DNA from: W1P20-047 sp045118335 | Lineage (GTDB): Bacteria > Actinomycetota > Coriobacteriia > Coriobacteriales > Eggerthellaceae | NCBI GenBank assembly: GCA_045118335.1 | Contig: JBGUXY010000043.1 | Coordinates: 21,873-85,872 of the forward strand | Direction: 5' to 3' | DNA: 64,000 nt | Shown here: piece after piece, positions 32,942 to 41,495 of the stretch | How positions within the stretch are numbered: position 1 is the first letter of the stretch | How the letters are laid out: every line of letters starts with the position of its first letter | The notes under the pieces: generated by a model | Told to the model about the DNA's origin: nothing | The model's database searches: none | What the model saw: the letters and a program-made list of their open reading frames with translations, nothing else | Made by a program: the position numbers and the translations under genes

Positions 32942-34138
32942 ATGCAGAAACTGGAACAATACATAAACGTGGGGACGAAGCGCATGCGCTGTGGTTACAC
33001 CACGGGTACGTGCGCCACGGCTGCGGCGGGTGCTGCCGCTCGGCTTCTTCTGCTCGGCGTGGCGGATCCTGCTGTCACGGTTTCCACGCCTTCCGGCATC
33101 GATGTCGTCGTCGAGGTGGAAGAAACCCTACAAGGTGCTGGTTGGGCGCAATGCGCAGTACGAAAGGATGCGGGCGACGACCCCGATGTCACCAACGGCA
33201 CGTTGGTGTACGCGCGAGTCGAGCGAGTCGGCGAACCTGGTATTCGAATCGATGGCGGCGTGGGTGTTGGTCGCGTGACACGTGAAGGGCTCGACCAGCC
33301 AGTTGGAGAAGCGGCGATCAATTCCACTCCGCGCAGGATGATTCGCGAACAGGTTGATTCGGTGCTTGACGAGGCCCTTCGGGCGGGGGTTCTGGCTGAT
33401 GGACCCACGTCGGGATTGCGGGGGAGTGCGGATGGCTCGACGCACCTTGGCTTGCTGGTGACGATATCCATTCCCGATGGCGTCGAGCTTGCGACGCGCA
33501 CTTTCAACCCGCGCCTAGGCATAGCAGGGGGTATCTCGGTCATCGGCACGTCGGGTATCGTGAAGCCCATGAGCGAAGATGCGCTCGTCGCCTCCATCGA
33601 GCTCGAGATGAAGATGCTGCGCGCGCGTGGTGTGGAAGACCTGTTGGTGGTGCCTGGCAACTACGGGCGTGATTTTGCCTGCGGCCAGCTCGAGCTCGAC
33701 ATGTCGCAGGCGGTGCAATGCTCGAACTACTTCGGTGCCACGTTGGACGCAGCTTGCATACTGGGGTTCAAGCGGGTTCTCATCGTCGGCCACATCGGCA
33801 AGATGGCCAAGGTTGCAGGCGGCATCATGAACACGCATTCGCGCGTAGCCGATTGCCGCGTGGAGGTGCTCGCCGCCCATGCGGCATTGGTGGGTGTTTC
33901 GCGGGAAGCTGTTTCGCACATCATGGCTGCGGCGACGACGGATGCTGCGCTCGATGTCTTGTTGCAAGAGCATATGGTGCAGGAAACCATGGCGTCGCTT
34001 ATGTGCAATTTGGCTGACAAGTTGAACCACCGTGTGGCCGAAAGGCTCCAAGTGGAGGCGATCGTGTTTTCCAATGTCCATGGCGTCTTGGGGAAAACCC
34101 CTGGCGCTGATGAGCTGAGCTGGGCTTTCAACGAGTGA
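32942..34138 (+). CDS. cbiD: Cobalt-precorrin-5B C1-methyltransferase CbiD
   Basis: SAM-dependent C1 methylation in the anaerobic pathway. 398 residues against a usual 360-380. The CbiD start motif LRxGYTTGTCA is present as MRCGYTTGTCATAAAGAAA, followed by DAGDDPDVTNGT, GVGRVTREGLDQPVGEAAIN and the C-terminal GHIGKMAKVAGGIMNTHSR. The ATG at 32942 leaves a 17-residue N-terminal lead before the motif, so an alternative start at 32984 (ATGCGC) cannot be excluded. Next start overlaps or follows within 12 bases. Confidence 0.94.
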   Translation: MQKLEQYINVGTKRMRCGYTTGTCATAAAGAAARLLLLGVADPAVTVSTPSGIDVVVEVEETLQGAGWAQCAVRKDAGDDPDVTNGTLVYARVERVGEPGIRIDGGVGVGRVTREGLDQPVGEAAINSTPRRMIREQVDSVLDEALRAGVLADGPTSGLRGSADGSTHLGLLVTISIPDGVELATRTFNPRLGIAGGISVIGTSGIVKPMSEDALVASIELEMKMLRARGVEDLLVVPGNYGRDFACGQLELDMSQAVQCSNYFGATLDAACILGFKRVLIVGHIGKMAKVAGGIMNTHSRVADCRVEVLAAHAALVGVSREAVSHIMAAATTDAALDVLLQEHMVQETMASLMCNLADKLNHRVAERLQVEAIVFSNVHGVLGKTPGADELSWAFNE

Positions 34139-34149
34139 AAGGACGAATC

Positions 34150-34914
34150 ATGATTCATTTCGTAGGTGCGGGGTCGGGTGCGGCAGATCTGATCACCGTG
34201 CGTGGAGCGCGGCTACTCGAAGAAGCCGACGTCATCATCTACGCGGGTTCGCTGGTGAATCCTGCTTTGTTGGATTACGCGCATGAAGGTGCGGAAATCC
34301 ACAATTCGGCCCACATGACGCTGGAAGAGGTCATCGGGGTCATGAAGGCCGCCGAAGGAGCGGGCAAGACCACGGTGCGCTTGCATACGGGTGACCCATC
34401 GTTGTATGGTGCGCACCGCGAGCAGATGGACCTGCTCGACGAGGCCGGAATCGCCTATGACGTGGTGCCCGGTGTCTCGTCTTTCTGTGGCGCCGCTGCT
34501 GCGCTGAAGGCCGAGTACACGCTTCCCAACGTGTCGCAGTCGGTCATCATCACGCGCATGGAAGGCCGCACACCTGTTCCCGATGGCGAAAAGCTACGTC
34601 TGATGGCGTCGCATGGCTGCACGATGGTGCTCTTCCTGTCCACGAGCCTGCTCGATGGTGCTGTGGAAGAGCTTCTGGCGGGCGGCTATAGCCCCGACAC
34701 TCCCGCAGCCATCGTCTACAAGGCCACGTGGCCTGATGAGCAGGTGTGGCATTGCACCGTGGGCACTTTGGCGGAGACGGCGAAGGAAGCCGGCGTGAAG
34801 AACACGGCGCTTATCACCATCGGTGGATTCCTGGGTAGCGCATACGACCGCTCGCGGCTCTACGATCCTGCTTTCACCCATATGTTCCGCAAGGGATCCG
34901 ATGATGCCAACTAA
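34150..34914 (+). CDS. cbiF: Cobalt-precorrin-4 C11-methyltransferase CbiF
   Basis: Methylates C11 of cobalt-precorrin-4. 254 residues, standard. Motifs: HFVGAGSGAADLITVRGARLL start, YAGSLVNPALLDY, RLHTGDPSLYGAHREQM and VVPGVSSFCGAAAALKAEYTLP (class III tetrapyrrole methylase). ATG 34150 has AAAGGACG upstream; a GTG at 34135 overlapping cbiD is less likely. The last 14 bases overlap cbiG, so the two are translationally coupled. Confidence 0.94.
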   Translation: MIHFVGAGSGAADLITVRGARLLEEADVIIYAGSLVNPALLDYAHEGAEIHNSAHMTLEEVIGVMKAAEGAGKTTVRLHTGDPSLYGAHREQMDLLDEAGIAYDVVPGVSSFCGAAAALKAEYTLPNVSQSVIITRMEGRTPVPDGEKLRLMASHGCTMVLFLSTSLLDGAVEELLAGGYSPDTPAAIVYKATWPDEQVWHCTVGTLAETAKEAGVKNTALITIGGFLGSAYDRSRLYDPAFTHMFRKGSDDAN

Positions 34915-36046
34915 CTGCAGAGCAGATACCTTGTCGATGGCAGGCGGTTTGCCGCTGTTCCAGCGTATGGGCATCATCGCGTTCACCCGTGGCGGCTGCC
35001 TGCTCGCGCGGGAGCTTGCCGTGAAGCTGCGTGCGGAAGAGCTGTGCGCAGATGCCCATGTGAGCGTAGGCGGTCCCGAGCGCATGGCATCGGAGTGCCA
35101 GGTGGAAAGCTTTGACAGCTTGACTTCCTGGACCAAGGAGCACTTCGCTTCCGATGATGCGCTCATCTTCGTGGGCGCAAGTGGCATCGCGGTGAGGGCG
35201 ATTGCCCCCCATGTGCGCGACAAGTTCACCGACCCGGCTGTCGTGAGCGTGGACGAGGCGGGCGCCTTCGCCGTGCCGTTGCTTTCGGGGCACGTGGGAG
35301 GTGCCAACGAGCTGGCGCGTGCCATCGCGCGCGTCACTTGCGGGCAGGCGGCAGTGTCGACCGCCACCGATGTGAATGGACTGTTTGCCGTGGACGAATG
35401 GGCGGCAAGACACGGTCTGTTCATCGAGGAACGACAGCTGGCCAAGCGCATTTCCGCGCGGCTTCTGGAAGGGCGCCACGTGGGCTTCTGGACCGATTGC
35501 CCAGGCGCGTGGGAGCTTCCGGAAGGCGTGGTGGGCGCCAAATCCGATCTCGGCTTCGCGGTTTCCGTTGATGACACGTGCGAACCGTTTGCCCTCACCC
35601 TGCACCTGGTGCCGCGTGTAGCCGTGGTTGGTGTGGGATGTCGTCGCGATACCGAAGTGGATACGCTACGTCGTATCGTGGATGCGGCGCTTTCCGATGC
35701 GGGAATATCGCAGCATGCCGTGTGCATCCTGGCTTCCATCGACGTGAAGAGCGACGAGCCTGCCATTGGGCAACTTGCCGCATCGCGCCAATGGACGACG
35801 CGGTTTTTCTCTGCACGGGAGCTTGCCGCCCAGCCAGGTGGTTTCACGTCATCCGCTTTCGTTGAGCGCACGGTGGGCGTGGACAACGTCTGCGAGCGTT
35901 CCGTCGTGGCGGCAGGTGCACGCCTGGTGTCTCGGAAGCGTTGCGAAGATGGTGTGACCGTGGCTATCGGCTTGTTGCAGGACGAAGGATGCGACGCTGG
36001 GCAGGTGGGCGATATGCCCGCCCCATCGCCTTCGGCTGCTTCATGA
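34901..36046 (+). CDS. cbiG: Cobalt-precorrin-5A hydrolase CbiG
   Basis: Opens the delta-lactone ring of cobalt-precorrin-5A, releasing the C20 carbon as acetaldehyde. 381 residues. N-terminal domain IIAFTRGGCLLARELAVKL, central LIFVGASGIAVRAIAPHV and LLSGHVGGANELARAIA, C-terminal CobE-like domain from about 245 (VVGVGCRRDTEVDTLRRIV; DVKSDEPAIGQLA; FFSARELAA). Start ATG 34901 inside cbiF with AAGGGA upstream; ATG 34904 is equally possible. Confidence 0.92.
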   Translation: MMPTNCRADTLSMAGGLPLFQRMGIIAFTRGGCLLARELAVKLRAEELCADAHVSVGGPERMASECQVESFDSLTSWTKEHFASDDALIFVGASGIAVRAIAPHVRDKFTDPAVVSVDEAGAFAVPLLSGHVGGANELARAIARVTCGQAAVSTATDVNGLFAVDEWAARHGLFIEERQLAKRISARLLEGRHVGFWTDCPGAWELPEGVVGAKSDLGFAVSVDDTCEPFALTLHLVPRVAVVGVGCRRDTEVDTLRRIVDAALSDAGISQHAVCILASIDVKSDEPAIGQLAASRQWTTRFFSARELAAQPGGFTSSAFVERTVGVDNVCERSVVAAGARLVSRKRCEDGVTVAIGLLQDEGCDAGQVGDMPAPSPSAAS

Positions 36047-36102
36047 TAAAGGGTTGTCTTCGAGATGATTTCAAACGTCGTTTCAATGATAAGGGGAAGG
36101 AA

Positions 36103-36852
36103 ATGAGCGAGAACATGGGCAAGCTGGTCGTGGTGGGTTTGGGCCCTGGCGGCGCCGAGGATATGTCCGCGAAGGCGCGATCGGCGGTTGAGGGGTGCGA
36201 TGTGCTCGTGGGGTACACGGTTTACGTGGACCTGGTGCGTGGCGAATTCCCCGAAAAGGAAGTGCTCACCACCCCCATGCGCAAGGAAGTCGACCGGTGC
36301 CGCATGGCGCTGGAGGAAGCCGCTTCGGGCAAAAGTGTATGCATTGTGTGCTCGGGTGACCCAGGTGTTTACGGAATGGCAGGGCTTATCTACGAGCTCG
36401 CGGTCGAGATGCCCGAAGTGGAGATTCAGATCATCCCCGGCGTTTCGGCGAGCAACGGCGGCGCAGCGGTGCTGGGGGCGCCGTTGATGCACGACTACTG
36501 CGTCATTTCCCTTTCCGATTTGCTCACCCCCTGGGAGAAGATCGAGCAGCGCTTGTCGGCGGCTGCCCAGGCAGACTTCGTCATCAGCCTGTACAACCCC
36601 TCGTCGCACAAGCGCTCCGATTATCTGCAGCGTGCCTGCGATATCCTGCTCAAGTACAAGAGCCCTCAGACGGTGTGCGGAACGGTGCGCAACATCGGCC
36701 GCGAAGGGCAAGAGGCCCACGTCATGACTCTGGCTAAGCTGCGCGACACGAGCGTCGATATGTTCACGACCGTCTTTGTCGGCAACAGTCAGACGCTCGA
36801 TTTGAACGGCAAGATGGTTACCCCGCGTGGTTATCTGCAAAGGGAGGACTAG
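36103..36852 (+). CDS. cbiH: Cobalt-factor III C17-methyltransferase CbiH
   Basis: C17 methylation and ring contraction step forming cobalt-precorrin-4. 249 residues. Motifs: VVVGLGPGGAEDMSAKARSA, VGYTVYVDLV, VCIVCSGDPGVYGMAGLIYE, IIPGVSASNGGAAVLGAPLMHD and LYNPSSHKRSDYLQ. The ATG at 36103 was chosen for AAGGGGAAGG upstream and family-typical N-terminus; the frame continues back to an ATG at 36043 without a ribosome binding site. No C-terminal Fe-S extension as in some CbiH60-type proteins. Confidence 0.94.
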   Translation: MSENMGKLVVVGLGPGGAEDMSAKARSAVEGCDVLVGYTVYVDLVRGEFPEKEVLTTPMRKEVDRCRMALEEAASGKSVCIVCSGDPGVYGMAGLIYELAVEMPEVEIQIIPGVSASNGGAAVLGAPLMHDYCVISLSDLLTPWEKIEQRLSAAAQADFVISLYNPSSHKRSDYLQRACDILLKYKSPQTVCGTVRNIGREGQEAHVMTLAKLRDTSVDMFTTVFVGNSQTLDLNGKMVTPRGYLQRED

Positions 36853-36855
36853 GTC

Positions 36856-37680
36856 GTGACCTGCACAGCCGGGCATGAAGATCAGACGGGTGCCGCGGTG
36901 GGGAGCGCCAACGAGGCGAAGCCGGAGGTGTTGGTGTTCGGAGGCACGCTGGAGGGGCGACGCGTAGCCGAATGGCTTGGCGGTCGCGGTACATGCCGCG
37001 TGCTCTACAGCGCGCTCACCGATTACGGTGGATCGCTCGTGCAGGACGCCCCGAACGTGAGCTCGATGGCCGGCCCGATGCTTCCCGATCGCATGGAAGA
37101 GCTCATGCGCGATCGCGCTTTCGCTTGCGTCATCGATGCGACCCACCCCTATGCTGTGGGGATTTCCGGCAGCATCAAGGCGACGACGCAGGCAACGGGC
37201 ACGAGATTGCTGCGCGTTTTGCGCGAAGGCGAGCCGGAAGGCCCTTGGGTAGGCGTGGGCAGCGCGCGTGAGGCGGCAGAGTACGTAGCGGAAACCGCCG
37301 GTCGCGTGCTCCTGACCACGGGTAGCAAGGAGCTTTCCGTGTATGCTCAGGTCATTCCCGATTTCACCGAGCGGGTGTTTGCGCGCATCCTGCCCGTGGC
37401 AAGCTCCCTCGCAGCTGCAAGCGAGCTCGGTCTTGCCGCCAGCCACGTGATTGCTATGCAGGGACCGTTCTCGCGGCAGTTCAACGTGGCGCTCATGCGC
37501 GAGCTCGACGTGAGTGTGATGGTGACGAAAGCCTCGGGTTCTGCCGGTGGCTTTTGGGAAAAGGTCGACGCCGCCCGCGAATGCGGCGTTCAGGTGGTGG
37601 TCATCCACCGCCCTCTGGACGAAGAGGGGATAGGCACAGAAGAGCTCTTTGGCATATTGGAGGAAGACCTGAGTCTTTGA
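36856..37680 (+). CDS. cbiJ: Cobalt-precorrin-6A reductase CbiJ
   Basis: NADH-dependent reductase of the corrin macrocycle. 274 residues, GTG start after GGGAGGACTAG. Motifs: EVLVFGGTLEGRRVAEWL at the N-terminus, CVIDATHPYAVGISGSIK, VLLTTGSKEL, IAMQGPFSRQFNVALM and VTKASGSAGGFWEKV, the pattern of CbiJ/CobK. The first about 20 residues are an unaligned leader. Follows cbiH by 3 bases. Confidence 0.92.
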   Translation: MTCTAGHEDQTGAAVGSANEAKPEVLVFGGTLEGRRVAEWLGGRGTCRVLYSALTDYGGSLVQDAPNVSSMAGPMLPDRMEELMRDRAFACVIDATHPYAVGISGSIKATTQATGTRLLRVLREGEPEGPWVGVGSAREAAEYVAETAGRVLLTTGSKELSVYAQVIPDFTERVFARILPVASSLAAASELGLAASHVIAMQGPFSRQFNVALMRELDVSVMVTKASGSAGGFWEKVDAARECGVQVVVIHRPLDEEGIGTEELFGILEEDLSL

Positions 37681-37782
37681 CAACATGGTGGGTTCGCTGC
37701 GACAACCCTTTTGGGAGCTGCAGCAAGCTCCGATGCATCAAGATGCGCTTCTTGCGCGCACGACGAAGAGGAGAACGGCCTC

Positions 37783-38982
37783 ATGAAGGTATACATGATA
37801 GGCATTGGCATGGGCAACGTGGACACCCTTACCGTGGGTGCGCTGCGTGCCATCGAAGGCAGTCAGCTGCTCGTGGGGGCATCTCGCCTGCTTCGCCCTT
37901 TCGACTACCTTGATTGCTCGAAGATTGAACTCATCCGCTCCGACGATATCGTTGCCGCGCTGCGACAGTCCGATGTCGACCAGGCGTCCATCTTGCTATC
38001 GGGTGACGTAGGCTTCTACAGTGGTGCCACGTTGCTCTACGGCAAGCTGGACGGTTTCGACGTGGAGGTGATCTGCGGCATATCGTCGCTGGTGTACTTC
38101 TGCGCCAAGCTGCACACTCCCTGGCAAGATGCCACGTTGGTTTCAGCTCACGGGCGAGAGCACAACGCCGTGGGAGTCATACAGAGTCATGCGAAGACGT
38201 TTTGCATCACAGGTGGTCAGACCAAGGTGGAAGACATCTGCGCGCAGCTGGTGCAGCGCGGGCTGGGGCGTGTGCGCGTGGCGGCGGGAGAGCGTCTTTC
38301 CTATGGTGACGAACGCATCGTGCAAGGATTGGCCGGTGAGCTTGCGCAGATGAACTTTGCGGATCTTTCAGTGATGCTGGCCTGCAACGATTCGCCCGTG
38401 CAGCGTGCGTATGCGGTCCCATCCCTTGTCGATGGCGATTTCGAGCGCGGTCGTGCGCCCATGACCAAGGAGGAAGTGCGGGCTTTAGCCATATCCAAGC
38501 TGCGTATCGCAGCGCATCACGTGGTCTGGGACGTGGGAGCGGGTACGGGATCGGTGTCCGTCGAAGCGGCTCTGGCCGCCAGTCAGGGAGTCGTTTACGC
38601 TGTCGAGCGCAACGAGGATGCTTTGAAGCTGATGCAGCGAAACAAGGAAGCGCACGGGGTGGTGAACATGCAGGTTGTTCCCGGCCTGGCACCCGAGGCG
38701 CTCGCTGGCCTGCCCGTTCCCGACCGCGTGTTCATCGGGGGTTCTTCTGGCAACTTAGATGCCATCGTCGATGTGGCATTGCGGGCGAATCCGCAGGTGC
38801 GCATCTGCGCCACGGCCGTTACGCTTGAGACGGTTTCCGAGCTTCTAGCCTGCGTGCAAGACCGTGGTTTCGACGATGTCGACATCGTGCAGGTGGCGAT
38901 CTCGCGCGCCGACAAGGTGGGCTCATACCATCTGATGCGTGCGGAAAACCCTGTGTATGTGGTGACGTTTGGACGGGGGTAG
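37783..38982 (+). CDS. cbiET: CbiET fusion: cobalt-precorrin-7 C5-methyltransferase and C15-methyltransferase/decarboxylase
   Basis: 399 residues. About 1-205 is CbiE (MIGIGMGNVDTLTVGALRAI, LLSGDVGFYSGATLLYGKL, ICGISSLVYFCAKLHTPWQD), methylating C5. About 215-399 is CbiT (APMTKEEVRALAISKL start, VVWDVGAGTGSVSVEAAL SAM site, VYAVERNEDALKLMQRN, RVFIGGSSGNLDAIVD), methylating C15 and decarboxylating the C12 acetate. Fused CbiET corresponds to CobL of the aerobic pathway. Start chosen for GAAGAGGAGAAC upstream; a 72-base longer frame exists. The 100-base gap after cbiJ shows no feature. Confidence 0.94.
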   Translation: MKVYMIGIGMGNVDTLTVGALRAIEGSQLLVGASRLLRPFDYLDCSKIELIRSDDIVAALRQSDVDQASILLSGDVGFYSGATLLYGKLDGFDVEVICGISSLVYFCAKLHTPWQDATLVSAHGREHNAVGVIQSHAKTFCITGGQTKVEDICAQLVQRGLGRVRVAAGERLSYGDERIVQGLAGELAQMNFADLSVMLACNDSPVQRAYAVPSLVDGDFERGRAPMTKEEVRALAISKLRIAAHHVVWDVGAGTGSVSVEAALAASQGVVYAVERNEDALKLMQRNKEAHGVVNMQVVPGLAPEALAGLPVPDRVFIGGSSGNLDAIVDVALRANPQVRICATAVTLETVSELLACVQDRGFDDVDIVQVAISRADKVGSYHLMRAENPVYVVTFGRG

Positions 38983-38985
38983 GGA

Positions 38986-40398
38986 ATGACCATGAAGGTT
39001 TCGGCGCCTCGGTTGCTCATCGGGGCTCCTGCGAGCGGAGGCGGCAAGACCACGTTCACGTGCGGGTTGCTGCATGCGCTCATCCGACGAGGTCTTTCGG
39101 CTGCAGCCTGCAAATGCGGACCCGACTACATCGACCCTATGTTCCACAGCGAGGTCATCGGGGCGCAATCGCGCAACCTAGACCTGTTCTTCTCGAAGCC
39201 CGACCAGGTTTTGGCGCTCGTGGCGGATGGGGCGCGGACCAACGACATCACTGTCATCGAGGGCGTGATGGGCTACTACGACGGTATAGCGGTGAGCGAT
39301 GTCGCCTCCGCCTGGGATGTGGCACGTGTGACGAAATCACCAGCCGTGCTGGTGGTGGACGGGCGCGGGCGGGCGCGGTCCATTGCTGCAGAGGTCCAGG
39401 GTTTTGCGAACTTCCGCGAGGACAGCCGCATTGCCGGCGTGGTGCTGAATCGTGTTTCGCCCATGGCATTTTCCCGCATCAAGCAGCTTGTGGAAGAGGA
39501 GACGGGTGTACATGTATACGGGTGTCTGCCCGTGTTGAACGATTGCAGTCTGGAGAGCCGGCATCTGGGATTGGTGACGGCGGCGGAAGTGCATGACCTG
39601 CGCGTGAAGCTGGATAAGCTGGCAGACGCCATCGAGGAGAATGTCGATCTCGATGGACTCATCGAGCTGGCGAGGTCGGCGGGGGCCATCGAAGCTAAGG
39701 ACGGCTTTCTCTCCTCGCAGGGTTGTGTTCCGGGAGAGAAGAAGGTAAGGATAGCGGTAGCGCATGACGATGCGTTTTGCTTCTACTATGCGGATGCGCT
39801 CAGGTTGCTGGAAGAGTTGGGAGCGGAGCTCGTGGAATTCTCGCCGATTGCAGACGATGCGCTTCCCGCTGGGGTGCACGGTATCTACTTCGGCGGCGGG
39901 TATCCCGAGCTACATGCCCGCGAGCTTTCTTGCAACGAGTCGATGCGCGAGTCGCTGGCGGCTGCCATTCGCGGTGGCATGCCCACGGTGGCGGAGTGCG
40001 GTGGGTTCATGTACCTCCATGAGCAGTTGGAAGATCCTGACGGCAGCGTATATCCGCAGGTGGGAATCGTGGAAGGAACGTCTTTCCGCACGTCACGGCT
40101 GGGTCGATTCGGCTATGTCACGCTCACGGCACGGCAGGGCGGGCTGCTCGCCGAAGTGGGTGAAATGTTGCAGGCGCACGAATTCCACTATTGGGACAGC
40201 ACAAACGTCGGTGATGCCTTCCTGGCCGAAAAGCCGCAGTCGACTCGCAGTTGGCAGTGCTGTTTGCATACGCCAACGATGTATGCGGGGTATCCGCATC
40301 TCTATTTCCCCGGCAACCCTCAGGCTGCGCAACGGTTCGTGGCTGCATGCGCATCGTATGCCAGCTCCAAGGCTGCCTCTTGCGAGGTGGATGCATGA
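38986..40398 (+). CDS. cbiA: Cobyrinate a,c-diamide synthase CbiA
   Basis: ATP- and glutamine-dependent amidation of the a and c acetate side chains. 470 residues. N-terminal ATP domain LLIGAPASGGGKTTFTCGL, KCGPDYIDPMFHSEV and EGVMGYYDG; C-terminal class-I glutaminase-like domain with IYFGGGYPELHARELS and nucleophile C338 in AECGGFMYLHE, then HEFHYWDS. Its product is the substrate for corrinoid adenosyltransferase, which is not encoded here. The stop overlaps the cbiB ATG by 4 bases. Confidence 0.94.
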   Translation: MTMKVSAPRLLIGAPASGGGKTTFTCGLLHALIRRGLSAAACKCGPDYIDPMFHSEVIGAQSRNLDLFFSKPDQVLALVADGARTNDITVIEGVMGYYDGIAVSDVASAWDVARVTKSPAVLVVDGRGRARSIAAEVQGFANFREDSRIAGVVLNRVSPMAFSRIKQLVEEETGVHVYGCLPVLNDCSLESRHLGLVTAAEVHDLRVKLDKLADAIEENVDLDGLIELARSAGAIEAKDGFLSSQGCVPGEKKVRIAVAHDDAFCFYYADALRLLEELGAELVEFSPIADDALPAGVHGIYFGGGYPELHARELSCNESMRESLAAAIRGGMPTVAECGGFMYLHEQLEDPDGSVYPQVGIVEGTSFRTSRLGRFGYVTLTARQGGLLAEVGEMLQAHEFHYWDSTNVGDAFLAEKPQSTRSWQCCLHTPTMYAGYPHLYFPGNPQAAQRFVAACASYASSKAASCEVDA

Positions 40399-41375
40399 GG
40401 CACGTGCTCGCAATGGCCATAGGGTTTGCCTTGGACCTGCTGTTGGGCGACCCGTACACGTGGCCGCATCCCATCCGGTGGATAGGCAAGCTCATCGCGG
40501 CGCTGGAACAGCTGTTGCGCAAGGTGTTTCCTAAAACGCCAGGCGGCGAACGTTTTGCCGGAATCGCGCTCGTCGTGCTGGTCGCGGGGCTTTCTCTGGC
40601 ATGTGCCGCAGGGCTGCTGTGGGTATGTGCGCTCGTCAGCTGGTGGCTGGCGCTTGCGGTGGAAAGCGTGCTGTGCTATCAGATGCTGGCGACGAAGTGC
40701 CTTCGCGACGAGAGCATGAAGGTTGCAAACGCCCTTGAGCATGGAAGCTTGGATGATGCCCGGCATGCTGTGAGCATGATTGTCGGTCGCGACACGCAGC
40801 GTCTCGATGAGGCAGGGGTTGCGAAAGCTGCCATCGAGACGATTGCCGAAAACGTTGCCGATGGCGTCATCGCCCCGTTGCTGTTCATGGCGTTGGGTGG
40901 AGCGCCCCTTGGCGTGTTCTACAAGGCGGTCAACACCATGGATTCCATGGTGGGGTACAAAAACGACAGGTATCGCCACTTCGGGACGGCTGCGGCGAAG
41001 CTCGACGACCTGCTCAACTTCATCCCCGCGCGCATTGCGGGTCTGATCATGTGCCTGGCTGCAAGGTTCACGGGGCTTGATGGTGCTGGCGCCTGGAGGG
41101 TATTCAAACGCGATCGCCTGGCGCATTCTTCCCCGAACTCCGCCCATACCGAAGCCGCCTGTGCGGGCGCGTTGGGCATACAGCTTGCGGGAAGCAACTA
41201 CTATTTCGGCAAGCTGGTGGAAAAACCCACCATCGGAGACGCGACCCGTCCCGTCGAAACCGCCGACATTGCGCGGGCGAATCGGCTCATGTACGCCACC
41301 GCCTTCATGGGCCTTATCGTCTCGCTCGTCATTTGCGCTTCTTTGTTCCTAGTCTTGGGAGGCATGGCGTGGTAA
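40395..41375 (+). CDS. cbiB: Adenosylcobinamide-phosphate synthase CbiB
   Basis: Integral membrane enzyme attaching (R)-1-aminopropan-2-ol phosphate to adenosylcobyric acid. 326 residues, several hydrophobic segments. Motifs: FALDLLLGDPYTWPHPIRWIG at the start, IVGRDTQRLDEAGVAKAAIE, ENVADGVIAPLLFMALGG, NTMDSMVGYKNDRY and SPNSAHTEAACAGALGIQL. ATGA overlap with cbiA. The next 120 bases before cobD contain no gene. Confidence 0.94.
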   Translation: MRHVLAMAIGFALDLLLGDPYTWPHPIRWIGKLIAALEQLLRKVFPKTPGGERFAGIALVVLVAGLSLACAAGLLWVCALVSWWLALAVESVLCYQMLATKCLRDESMKVANALEHGSLDDARHAVSMIVGRDTQRLDEAGVAKAAIETIAENVADGVIAPLLFMALGGAPLGVFYKAVNTMDSMVGYKNDRYRHFGTAAAKLDDLLNFIPARIAGLIMCLAARFTGLDGAGAWRVFKRDRLAHSSPNSAHTEAACAGALGIQLAGSNYYFGKLVEKPTIGDATRPVETADIARANRLMYATAFMGLIVSLVICASLFLVLGGMAW

Positions 41376-41495
41376 TGTGCGCGTATTGCCTCGTCGAGCA
41401 TGACACGGAAGGCTTGGCTTGCAACTGGATCGATTGCGGTTTCTTGCCCTTCGAATCGGCGGGGTCTTGCTTTGAGAGGGGAAGGTTCTAGCGCG

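Noticed and set aside
34594..37686. A 1030-codon open frame on the minus strand across cbiF-cbiJ
   Set aside because: It lies exactly antisense to five well-supported cbi genes, its translation is low in recognisable motifs and rich in His/Arg/Ala as expected for shadows in G+C-rich DNA, and it has no ribosome binding site.
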